NCBI RefSeq assembly: GCF_003991355.1 | Contig: NZ_RCSU01000019.1 | Coordinates: 1 to 51,539 of the forward strand | Reading direction: 5' to 3' | From: Pseudoflavitalea rhizosphaerae | GTDB taxonomy: Bacteria > Bacteroidota > Bacteroidia > Chitinophagales > Chitinophagaceae | Length of the DNA stretch: 51,539 nt | Part shown: one piece after another, positions 43,482 to 51,539 of the stretch | Layout of the letters: each line of letters opens with the position of its first letter | Position numbering within the stretch: the first letter of the stretch is position 1 | Position numbers and translations under genes: made by a program | Notes under the pieces: generated by a model | The model's input: only the letters and a program-made list of their open reading frames with translations | Told to the model about the DNA's origin: nothing | The model's database searches: none

Positions 43482-46400
43482 ATGTCTGCCAGGTATTGTA
43501 AAAATATCTTCATGGTCTGCTGCCTGATGTTGCTCTTCCTGCCTGTGGCAGTAAAAGCGCAATCCGCTGCTACCACTGCCATCAAGGGCAAAGTGCTGGA
43601 CAATTACGGACATCCGCTGGCAGGCGCCCGCATTACCGTGAGCCAGTCAGGTATTACTGTATTGTCCAATTCAGAAGGATCGTTTGAAATTGATGCCCGT
43701 GCAGAAAACCTGCTGGTGATCACACATCCCTCCTTCCTCCTGGCTGAAATCAAAGTGGAAGAAGGTACCGAACTGCAAGTGAGATTGACGCCCCAGCCAT
43801 TACCTGCCAATCAAATTCGGGTATTGTATGGAGAGAAGAACAGCGCCACAGCATTGGGCGCTACAGCAACTGTATACAATGATCAACTGATCACTACACC
43901 GGCATCGCTTTACGCATATGCGTTGCCGGGAAGACTCGCCGGCCTCTTCACCAAACAGGGTAATGGCTGGGGAGGATTATCATCTTCCCCCATCACACAG
44001 GGTGAGCTGCTCTTCAATATTCCCAATCAATCCCTGATCGGCGCTACCAGCTCAACCGATAACAATGAAATATTCCTTTCCTTGCGTGGACAAAATCCGG
44101 TGACGGTGATCGATGGCGTTCAGCGCGACATCTTTGCGCTGGACCCCGAAACCATCGAATCCATCTCCGTTCAGAAAGATGCGCTCTCCGGTATATTGCT
44201 CGGACAAAAAAGTTCACGGGGCATCTTGCTCGTCACAACAAAGAAGCCTCTCCAGGGAGCTCCTCATATCTCTTTTACGGCCCAGACAGGCGTGCAATCC
44301 CCGATCGGCCTGCTGGATCCATTACCTTCTTACCAGTATGCCTACCTGCTGAATGAAGCCCTCGTGAACAGCGGTCAGGCGCCGGTGTATACCAAAGAAG
44401 ATATCGAAGCCTACAGGAATGGCAGTGATCCCTATCGTTATCCCGATGTGAAATGGCAGGATGAAATGCTGAACAAACATTCCATGCTCAGCCGCTATTC
44501 CCTCAATATCTCAGGCGGATCAAAGGTGGCCCGTTACCTGGTGGAACTGAACTACACAGACCAGCAGGGCATGTTCCGGGAAGGCGGCAACAATAGCTAT
44601 AATACTTTGCTGCAATTGAAGCGTTACCTCATCAATACAAAAGTGGACGTTGATCTCAACAAGAACCTGAATGTTGCCTTGCAGATCTTTGGCCGCATCC
44701 AGGATGGCAACCAGCCCGGCGCCGGATACCAGAACATCTTTCAGAACATGCTGCTGCTGCCCAATAACGCTTACCCGATCCTGAATCCCAATGGCAGTTT
44801 CGGCGGCACCACCAAGTATCCTGCCAATCTCTATGCGCAATTGGCCAACTCCGGTTATATTCTCAACAACGATAAAGAATTATTGTCAACCGTTGATGTA
44901 ACCTACAAACTGGATAACTGGGTACCTGGTCTTTGGGTCAAAGGAAAGGCCAATGTATCCGTGCTCACGTCTTCCATGATCAACCGGAGCAAGCAGAGCC
45001 CCGTTTTCCAGATGAATGTGAATGGTTCGGATACCAGTTATTCACGCTATGGGAATATCACCAACCAGGTGAATAATTTCGATATCACTTCAAGTGGACA
45101 GTCGTGGTTCTACCAGGCATCACTGGGCTATACCAAACAGGTGGGCCGGCACAATATAGAAGCAATGACATTATTCGATCAGTTGCAGACCACTTATAAT
45201 TTCGACCTGCCTTCCAAATACACCAATATCGCTGCAAAGCTCGCTTACAACTTTGACGGGAAATATATGGCGGAAGCAGCAGGCACTTACAGTGGCTATG
45301 ATCGATACAGGCCCGGCAACCGTTTCTACTTTTTCTATGCTGCAGGGCTGGGATGGAATATGGCGAAGGAAGCTTTCATAACCGAAAATCTTCCCTGGCT
45401 CAACACTTTCAAATGGCGCGTCAACTACGGCCTTACAGGCAATGCCAATATAGGCTATTTCACCTGGAGGCCTGCTTTCCAGGACGAGTTCCAGAGCTAT
45501 GGCTGGGGCACCACCAATGTTCCGCTCAATGGCGTGCTGGAAAGACCATTGGTGAATGTGAATGCGGAGCCCGAGAAAGCACATAAGCTGAATATAGGCG
45601 TGGATATCGCCGTATTGCGCAACCGCCTGCAACTGACTGCTGAATACTATCGAGATGATTATTTCGACCTGATGCAGGTGCGCGGTCGCAATATTGCGCT
45701 TATAGGTAACAGTTATCCCGCAGAGAATATCGGACGGAACCGGTTTTCAGGAACTGAATTCACGCTTACCTGGCAGGATAATATCCGAAGCTTCAATTAT
45801 TACCTCACTGCCATTGCCAGTATTGCCAATTCCAGGATCCTGTTCATGGATGAGATCGGCCGCCGCTACCCCTGGAATGTAAGGACAGGCAATATGCTGG
45901 GATCCACTTTCGGGTATATCGCGGATGGCTTCATCCAGACGCAGGAAGAGGCGGAAAATTCGGCTACTGTTGCCGGTTATACGCTGCAGCCTGGTGATAT
46001 CAAATACAGGGACCTCAACGGCGATAAGATCATCGACCAGTTTGATGAAACAAATATCGATGGCAACAAGCCCCTGGTATTCTATGGCATCACTGCCGGC
46101 TTCCGGTATAAGGGATTCAACTTCAGTGTGCTCTTCCAGGGCGTACAGAACAGGAAGATGTACCTCAACTCCTGGGAAACGGAGTTTGAATTCGGCGCCA
46201 TGAACCGGAATGGTACGCTGTACAATCACCATCTCGGACGCTGGACGCCTGAGACTGCCAATACCGCCACATATCCCAGGCTGACCTATGGCGCCAATGC
46301 CAATAACCATATCATGAACACCACTTTCTGGCAACACTCTGCAGATTATATCCGGCTGAAGAATATCGAGATCGGCTATACATTACCGTATCAGTTGGCT

Positions 46401-46550
46401 AAAAGGCTGAAACTGGGTGCAGTAAGGGTTTTTGTGAATGCGCAGAACATGGTCACCTGGGCCGAATTCGGGCGGGTAGATCCCGAAGTGAGCGGTAAGG
46501 AATATCCTATCCAGCGCGTGATCAATACCGGTATCAATATCAAATTATAA
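43482..46550 (+). CDS. SusC/RagA family TonB-linked receptor
   Basis: A 1022-aa outer membrane receptor with signal peptide (cleavage near residue 27, VKAQ) and no STN domain, so it should not signal to FecR. The carboxypeptidase-regulatory-like domain is at about 34-105 (KVLDNYGHPLAGARITVSQS). The plug is divergent: the usual VVVGYG is replaced by IRVLYGEKN, and it has PGRLAGLFTKQGNGWGG and LGQKSSRGILLVTTKK. The barrel ends GINIKL. It is followed 11 bases later by its probable SusD partner (46562). The SusD at 40309 lies upstream of it, which is the reverse of normal order. Confidence 0.94.
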   Translation: MSARYCKNIFMVCCLMLLFLPVAVKAQSAATTAIKGKVLDNYGHPLAGARITVSQSGITVLSNSEGSFEIDARAENLLVITHPSFLLAEIKVEEGTELQVRLTPQPLPANQIRVLYGEKNSATALGATATVYNDQLITTPASLYAYALPGRLAGLFTKQGNGWGGLSSSPITQGELLFNIPNQSLIGATSSTDNNEIFLSLRGQNPVTVIDGVQRDIFALDPETIESISVQKDALSGILLGQKSSRGILLVTTKKPLQGAPHISFTAQTGVQSPIGLLDPLPSYQYAYLLNEALVNSGQAPVYTKEDIEAYRNGSDPYRYPDVKWQDEMLNKHSMLSRYSLNISGGSKVARYLVELNYTDQQGMFREGGNNSYNTLLQLKRYLINTKVDVDLNKNLNVALQIFGRIQDGNQPGAGYQNIFQNMLLLPNNAYPILNPNGSFGGTTKYPANLYAQLANSGYILNNDKELLSTVDVTYKLDNWVPGLWVKGKANVSVLTSSMINRSKQSPVFQMNVNGSDTSYSRYGNITNQVNNFDITSSGQSWFYQASLGYTKQVGRHNIEAMTLFDQLQTTYNFDLPSKYTNIAAKLAYNFDGKYMAEAAGTYSGYDRYRPGNRFYFFYAAGLGWNMAKEAFITENLPWLNTFKWRVNYGLTGNANIGYFTWRPAFQDEFQSYGWGTTNVPLNGVLERPLVNVNAEPEKAHKLNIGVDIAVLRNRLQLTAEYYRDDYFDLMQVRGRNIALIGNSYPAENIGRNRFSGTEFTLTWQDNIRSFNYYLTAIASIANSRILFMDEIGRRYPWNVRTGNMLGSTFGYIADGFIQTQEEAENSATVAGYTLQPGDIKYRDLNGDKIIDQFDETNIDGNKPLVFYGITAGFRYKGFNFSVLFQGVQNRKMYLNSWETEFEFGAMNRNGTLYNHHLGRWTPETANTATYPRLTYGANANNHIMNTTFWQHSADYIRLKNIEIGYTLPYQLAKRLKLGAVRVFVNAQNMVTWAEFGRVDPEVSGKEYPIQRVINTGINIKL

Positions 46551-46561
46551 GTATACGAACT

Positions 46562-48262
46562 ATGGTTTGCCAATATAGAAAATACAATATCATTGCACTG
46601 GCGGCCTGTCTGCTGATCACTGCTGCCAGTTGCAGGAAGACCTGGGAAGATGTTCCGCTGGAGCAGTTCACCGAAGAATATGTATGGGATGTGGAAGACT
46701 CGCTGGGAGTGAAAGCCAGGGGATTCCTGGGCGCCCTGTACAAATTCCTGCCGGATGGCTATAACCGGCTGGGCAATGACCTGCTGGACGCCGGCTCCGA
46801 TGACGCCATCTCTTCCGCCACCGGCGCTACAGATGTACAAAGACTTTCAACAGGCAGTTATAATTCCGTCAACAGTCCCGATGATCAGTGGAACACCTGT
46901 TACAGCAATATCCGCAAAGCCAGCATCTTTCTCAATAATTTCGATAAAGTGCCGCTCAATATCAAAATGGCCGATGGCAGTTCCGCCAAAAAAGCCTGGA
47001 GGGCTGAAGCGCGCTTCATCAGGGCTTTTGCTTATTTCGAATTATTGAAAAGATACGGCGGCGTACCGCTGATGGGAGATGAGGTAAGACAGGTGAGCGA
47101 TGACCTGGCCTTACCCAGGAACTCCTTTGAGGAAGTGGTGAACTATATCGTATCTGAATGCGATAAAGTGGCAGACAGCAGCTGGCAGGACCCCATCGAA
47201 GATTCCCGTTATGGTTATGTTACCAAAGGCGCTGCGATGGCACTCAAAGCGAGGACGCTCCTGTATGCCGCCAGTCCGCTTTTCAACGGCGGCAATATCG
47301 ATGCAGGCAATCCGCTCACCGGCTACGCCAATTACGATGCAGAAAGATGGCGCCTGGCCGCCGAAGCCGCCAGGGCCCTCATCGATTACAATAAATTCAG
47401 TTTGCTGCCTGAATTCAAAAAGATCTTCATCACACCCGGGAACCGGGAAGTGATCTTTGCCAAAGTGAGCGGCAACAACAAGAACGTGGAGACCAACAAT
47501 GCGCCGATCGGTTATGCATCGGCGGTATCACAGGGGCGTACCAGCCCCACACAGGAACTGGTGGATGCATTCCCCATGAGCAATGGTTTGCCGATCACTG
47601 ACCCCGCCTCCGGCTACGATGCCAATTTCCCTTATGCCAACCGTGATCCCCGTCTTACCTATACCATTTTCTTCAATGGCGCGCAGTGGCTCAACAGGAG
47701 CGTACAAACTTTCGAGGGTGGTCTGGATAAACCCAATACCAACGTACAACAAACACGCAGTGGTTACTACATGCGCAAGTTCATGGGAGAATACGAATCG
47801 CAAACCAGCTATTCAGATATCCCGCATCCTGTGATGCTGTTCCGTTATGCGGAAGTGCTGTTGAATTTTGCGGAAGCGCAGAACGAGTATGCAGGTCCTG
47901 ACCAGGATGTATACAATGCCGTGCAAGCCATCCGCCAGCGTGCCGGTCTCAATCCTTACCAGCTGCCGGCAGGGCTCACAAAAGAAGCGATGCGCCAGCA
48001 GATCCGCAATGAGCGCCGTGTGGAGCTGGCTTTTGAAGAACATCGTTTCTGGGATATCCGCAGGTGGAAGATCGCTGAACAGGTGATGAACAGTCCGCTG
48101 CATGGGATGCGCATAGACGTTAGCAGCAGTGGCGCCAGGACTTATACTGTTACGCAGATCCTCACTACTAAATTCCGGGCTCCTGCCATGTACCTCTTCC
48201 CTGTGCGTTACGATGAAGTGGCGAAGAACCACCAAATGAAACAAAATCCCGGCTGGGAATAA
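46562..48262 (+). CDS. RagB/SusD family nutrient-uptake lipoprotein
   Basis: A 566-aa surface lipoprotein with Cys24 (TAASC). Landmarks are FIRAFAYFELLKRYGGVPLM, ALKARTLLYAASPLFNGG, LFRYAEVLLNFAEAQNE, NPYQLPAGLTK, ELAFEEHRFWD and a C-terminal KQNPGWE. It is paralogous to the SusD at 40309, which also ends QNPGW. It should pair with the SusC 11 bases upstream. A further SusC begins 18 bases after its stop. Confidence 0.94.
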   Translation: MVCQYRKYNIIALAACLLITAASCRKTWEDVPLEQFTEEYVWDVEDSLGVKARGFLGALYKFLPDGYNRLGNDLLDAGSDDAISSATGATDVQRLSTGSYNSVNSPDDQWNTCYSNIRKASIFLNNFDKVPLNIKMADGSSAKKAWRAEARFIRAFAYFELLKRYGGVPLMGDEVRQVSDDLALPRNSFEEVVNYIVSECDKVADSSWQDPIEDSRYGYVTKGAAMALKARTLLYAASPLFNGGNIDAGNPLTGYANYDAERWRLAAEAARALIDYNKFSLLPEFKKIFITPGNREVIFAKVSGNNKNVETNNAPIGYASAVSQGRTSPTQELVDAFPMSNGLPITDPASGYDANFPYANRDPRLTYTIFFNGAQWLNRSVQTFEGGLDKPNTNVQQTRSGYYMRKFMGEYESQTSYSDIPHPVMLFRYAEVLLNFAEAQNEYAGPDQDVYNAVQAIRQRAGLNPYQLPAGLTKEAMRQQIRNERRVELAFEEHRFWDIRRWKIAEQVMNSPLHGMRIDVSSSGARTYTVTQILTTKFRAPAMYLFPVRYDEVAKNHQMKQNPGWE

Positions 48263-48266
48263 TCTA

Positions 48267-48277
48267 ACCATCGCTAA
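48267..48277 (+). promoter_or_regulatory. Second copy of the 11-base SusC leader motif
   Basis: ACCATCGCTAA, identical to 43461-43471, lies just before the SusC start at 48281. The following bases (TTCATG) also match the end of the first copy's leader (TTCATATG). Confidence 0.4.
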
Positions 48278-48280
48278 TTC

Positions 48281-51200
48281 ATGTTTATGAACAAGATCTC
48301 CATAGGGCTTATTTTGAGCATCCTGCTGATACCCGTGCTCACGCTGGCGCAGCGCACCGTTACCGGCGTTGTGAAAGACGATAACGGCCCGGTAACCAGT
48401 GCGAGCATCACGGAAAAAGGAGCTGCAGCCAATGGCGTATCTGCCGGGGCTGATGGCCGTTTCAGTATCACGCTGCGCGGGAAGTCCAATACCATCATCG
48501 TCTCCAATGTTGGTTATGTGCAGCAGGAAGTGAATGTACGGGGACTCAGCAATGTGGAAGTGGTACTGCAGGCCAGCCGCAACGCCATGGAAGATGTGAT
48601 TGTAGTGGGCTTCGGTAAAAAACAAAGGATCACCAATACAGGCTCCGTGAGCACCATCAAAGCGGAAGAGATCCGGCTGGTGCCCACTGCCAATGTACAG
48701 AACGCATTATCCGGAAGACTGCCCGGCTTCTTTTCGCAACAAAGATCAGGACAGCCCGGCCGTGACGCAGCCGATTATTTTATCCGCGGTGTGAGCTCGC
48801 TCAATGCAGAGGGTAATAAACCCCTCATCATTGTGGATGATATCGAATACACTTATGTGCAGTTGGCGCAGATCAATGTGAATGAGATCGAAAGCATCTC
48901 TATCCTGAAAGATGCCAGCACCACTGCTATCTATGGTATCAAAGGCGCTAATGGTGTACTGGTAGTGACCACCCGCCGCGGACAATCAGGTAAGCCACGC
49001 ATCAATGTACGTACCGAAGCCGGGGCACAGGTGCCCACCGTGAAACCCAAATTCCTCGGCGCTTATCAATCTGCCCTGCTGGTGAATGAAGCACGCAACA
49101 ACGATGGATTGCAGCCGCTCTTCACGCAGAAGGATATGGAACTTTTCAAAAACGGGGAAGACCCATACGGTCACCCTGACGTAAACTGGTACGATGCCGT
49201 GTTCAGGGACTATTCCCTCCAGGCCAATACCAATGTGGATATTTCCGGCGGTAACAATACCGTAAAATATTTCACTTCTTTCGGAGCGCTCACACAGAAT
49301 GGATCGATTAAAGATTTTTCAAAAGCGGGTGGAGAGAATTTGAATAATAACTATTTCTTCCGCCGTTTCAATTTCCGCACCAACCTGGATATCCAGGCTA
49401 CCAAAACATTGAGCCTTCGGTTGGATGTTACCGGTAGGTTTGGAATGATCAATACACCCAACACCAGCAATATCATGGAGGAGATCTACAATTTCGATAA
49501 GATCACTCCCTATGCCGCTCCCTTCATCAATCCCAATGGCAGTTATGCATACGCGTACAATACGAAGGAAAGTCTGCCTACGCTCAATGCGAGGCTTGCA
49601 CTTTCCGGATACACCCGTACCAAACAGAATGATCTGAACATCCTGGTGGGAGGTACGCAAAAACTCGATGCAGTATTACGCGGATTATCCCTGACCGGCC
49701 GCATTGCTTACGCCAGTACCTGGGATGTATGGCGTAAACTGCTGCGCGACCTGCCGCCCAGTTATCATTATGATGCAGCAACCGGCCAGTACAATATCGA
49801 TCCCCGGGGCCGCTACAGCATGCCCACTTATGCAGTGAGCGCCGGCAGCGATATCTCCGACAAACGTGTGAACATCCAGGCTATCCTGAACTATGATCGA
49901 ATCTTCGGCGATCACCAGGTCCGGGGCATGGTGCTGTTCAATCAGAACAGTTATACTTTCAAGGAGAGAGTGGCTGAAAACTTCAGAGGTTATAGTCTTT
50001 CTGCCGGGTATAATTTCCAACGGAAATATTTGCTGGATGTGAACCTGGGTTATAATGGATCCGACCGTTTCGCCGGAAGCAAACGTTATGGATTGTTCCC
50101 GGCTGTGTCTGCCGGCTGGAATATAGCGGCAGAGCCATTCTTCGAGAAGATGTTCCCTGGCATCAAATTGTTCAAGGTCCGTGCAGGTTATGGCATGGTA
50201 GGGTCAGATGCGGTTGATGGTAATCGTTATATTTACGAGCAGGTATACATTCCGCAGGGTAATTATTCCTTTGGCGAAACGCCAGGCATCAGCAATGGTA
50301 TCCGCGAAGGCATGCTCGGCAACAGCAATGTTACCTGGGAGAAAAAGAAATCACAGAACTATGCGCTGGATGTGAATATGTGGAACGATAAGTTGTCGTT
50401 CACCCTGGAATATTTCCGCGATCTGCGGATCGATCAGCTCGTGTACCGCGGTTCTGTTCCCAATGTGCTGGGCATTGGCACTGCGCCGGTGAATATCGGC
50501 CGTGTACAAAATCACGGATGGGAATTGATTGCCACTTACCAGGACAAGATCGGCGAAGTGCAGTTCAATATCACACCTACGTTCTCATTTGCAAAGAACA
50601 AAGTATTGTACCGGGATGAAGCCACGCAACGATATCCCTGGCTGGCTGCTACCGGTCACCCAATCAACCAGCCCTTTGGTTACAAATTCATCGGCTTCTA
50701 CCAGAATGAAGCAGACATCGAAAAAAGCGCGAAGCCTATCTCCGGCGCAGTAAAACCCGGCGACCTCAAATACGCTGACCTGAATGGCGATATGATCATC
50801 GATCAAAATGATATGTCGGCCATCGGCAAACCCAATCTCCATACTACCAACGTGGGACTTACGCTCGGCGTACGGTACAAAGGTTTCAGCATGAACGTCC
50901 TTTTCCAGGGCGCTTATGACTACAGCTTCAGCATTGTTGGCAGTGGGATCGAGCCATTCAAAAGCCAGTTCCAACCCATTCACTTACAGCGATGGACACC
51001 CGATAATACGGGCAATCCATTGTTCCCCCGCCTCACCACAGATGCGGGCAGTGTGAACAGTGGCAGCAATTATATGTCGGACTTCTGGCTGATCGATGCA
51101 CATTATATCAGACTGAAAACTGTTGAGCTCAGTTACCAGTTGCCGGATAGATGGTTACCGCTTCGCCTGAACAATGCGAGATTCTATTTAAGTGGGTACA

Positions 51201-51322
51201 ATCTTTTCACCTGGACCAACTATAAAAAATATCAACAGGACCCGGAAGTGGCCAGTGGATCGATAGGGGATTCCTATCTTAACCAGCGCGTAGTGAACCT
51301 GGGTATCCAGATCGGGTTGTAG
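48281..51322 (+). CDS. SusC/RagA family TonB-linked receptor without an adjacent downstream SusD in the window
   Basis: A 1013-aa outer membrane receptor with signal peptide (cleavage near residue 23, TLAQ) and no STN domain; an in-frame ATG at 48287 is an equal start choice. The carboxypeptidase-regulatory-like domain is at about 25-98, and the plug begins near DVIVVGFGKKQR and includes KDASTTAIYGIKGANGVLVV. The barrel ends GIQIGL. It is clearly related to the SusC at 43482 (shared leader motif; both with NPDV/HPDV-type plug-barrel linker and similar length). After its stop comes a composite palindromic element, not a SusD gene. Its partner may be the SusD at 40309 or a gene beyond the window. 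Confidence 0.94.
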   Translation: MFMNKISIGLILSILLIPVLTLAQRTVTGVVKDDNGPVTSASITEKGAAANGVSAGADGRFSITLRGKSNTIIVSNVGYVQQEVNVRGLSNVEVVLQASRNAMEDVIVVGFGKKQRITNTGSVSTIKAEEIRLVPTANVQNALSGRLPGFFSQQRSGQPGRDAADYFIRGVSSLNAEGNKPLIIVDDIEYTYVQLAQINVNEIESISILKDASTTAIYGIKGANGVLVVTTRRGQSGKPRINVRTEAGAQVPTVKPKFLGAYQSALLVNEARNNDGLQPLFTQKDMELFKNGEDPYGHPDVNWYDAVFRDYSLQANTNVDISGGNNTVKYFTSFGALTQNGSIKDFSKAGGENLNNNYFFRRFNFRTNLDIQATKTLSLRLDVTGRFGMINTPNTSNIMEEIYNFDKITPYAAPFINPNGSYAYAYNTKESLPTLNARLALSGYTRTKQNDLNILVGGTQKLDAVLRGLSLTGRIAYASTWDVWRKLLRDLPPSYHYDAATGQYNIDPRGRYSMPTYAVSAGSDISDKRVNIQAILNYDRIFGDHQVRGMVLFNQNSYTFKERVAENFRGYSLSAGYNFQRKYLLDVNLGYNGSDRFAGSKRYGLFPAVSAGWNIAAEPFFEKMFPGIKLFKVRAGYGMVGSDAVDGNRYIYEQVYIPQGNYSFGETPGISNGIREGMLGNSNVTWEKKKSQNYALDVNMWNDKLSFTLEYFRDLRIDQLVYRGSVPNVLGIGTAPVNIGRVQNHGWELIATYQDKIGEVQFNITPTFSFAKNKVLYRDEATQRYPWLAATGHPINQPFGYKFIGFYQNEADIEKSAKPISGAVKPGDLKYADLNGDMIIDQNDMSAIGKPNLHTTNVGLTLGVRYKGFSMNVLFQGAYDYSFSIVGSGIEPFKSQFQPIHLQRWTPDNTGNPLFPRLTTDAGSVNSGSNYMSDFWLIDAHYIRLKTVELSYQLPDRWLPLRLNNARFYLSGYNLFTWTNYKKYQQDPEVASGSIGDSYLNQRVVNLGIQIGL

Positions 51323-51395
51323 ATTATTGTACAGAGATTACATTTCATTCAATGGGGTGGTTAAAAAGTGTTATTACATTTTATTAGGGTGTTGC

Positions 51396-51502
51396 CAGTC
51401 GCTCGCCTCCCGGCGAGTGACCTCTGTTTTGTCGCCTCCGGGCGACACAGTGCTCGCCGGAGGCGAGCAAATACAAGTCACTCGCCGGGAGGCGAGCGAC
51501 TG
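51396..51502. repeat. Composite palindromic element (copy 5), inverted orientation
   Basis: A 107-base element with perfect 26-base inverted arms (51396-51421 and 51477-51502). The inner hairpins are GTCGCC-TCCG-GGCGAC (about 51431-51446) and GTGCTCGCC-GGA-GGCGAGCA (about 51450-51469), in the same order as copy 3 and opposite to copies 2 and 4. It begins 73 bases after the SusC stop. With copy 4 it brackets the cassette at 40.3-51.3 kb. Confidence 0.95.
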
Positions 51503-51539
51503 CCGGCCCTCAGACCCTTTAGTCAGCCTCCCACAATTT

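Noticed and set aside
3918-51502. CRISPR array
   Set aside because: The repeats are single dispersed copies kilobases apart with internal palindromes, with no regular spacers and no cas genes.
40097-51502. Composite transposon bounded by palindromic copies 4 and 5
   Set aside because: No transposase, integrase or target duplication is visible inside or at the ends; only the bracketing itself can be claimed.

Overview
The window reads as chromosomal DNA of a Bacteroidota bacterium, most likely a member of the Chitinophagaceae (Chitinophaga-like). The support is four SusC-type TonB-linked receptors, four SusD-type lipoproteins, two ECF sigma factors with RskA- or FecR-type partners, receiver-only response regulators, and DUF5004/DUF4961 lipoproteins. 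No rRNA, tRNA, CRISPR array, integrase or transposase gene was seen.

Layout. (1) 1-9.9 kb is a mixed set of single genes: a nucleoside hydrolase lipoprotein, a CE2-like SGNH esterase, a lone receiver protein, an S1/P1 nuclease, then a minus-strand run (C1 peptidase, PAS histidine kinase, receiver, CinA-type amidohydrolase), a glycolipid-binding-type protein and a B3-type metallo-beta-lactamase-fold protein. (2) 9.9-13.4 kb is an ECF sigma/anti-sigma pair followed by two ferritin-like proteins and a Trp-rich secreted repeat protein. (3) 13.5-15.9 kb has a small lipoprotein, an SDR oxidoreductase and an AraC regulator, the last two separated by a very long hairpin. (4) 16.0-24.3 kb is a complete sigma-FecR-SusC-SusD-TlpA uptake locus. 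(5) 24.3-27.1 kb has two hypothetical genes, a decayed GH92 gene and a Tat-exported sugar isomerase-like protein. (6) 27.4-40.1 kb is a polysaccharide utilisation locus: beta-propeller-like lipoprotein, SusC with STN domain, SusD, FecR, GH92 alpha-mannosidase, and a GH2 enzyme with an F5/8-type domain inside its C-terminal Ig-like region. GH92 plus GH2 suggests mannose-containing glycans, possibly N-glycans. (7) 40.3-51.3 kb is a second Sus cassette in the unusual order SusD, DUF5004, DUF4961, SusC, SusD, SusC.

Two patterns tie the window together. First, a composite palindromic element of about 105-118 bp occurs five times (one copy cut by the left edge), always just downstream of a plus-strand gene or at the window edge, in both orientations. 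It brackets the two loci in regions 6 and 7. Second, three transcription-unit starts in those loci (27446, 34862, 40309) carry the same element, GCGG, exactly 15 bases, then GTGACATA. This suggests a shared regulon. The region 6 locus has an STN-type SusC and a FecR but no sigma factor of its own, so signalling may be shared with the sigma factor at 15993. That link is inference.
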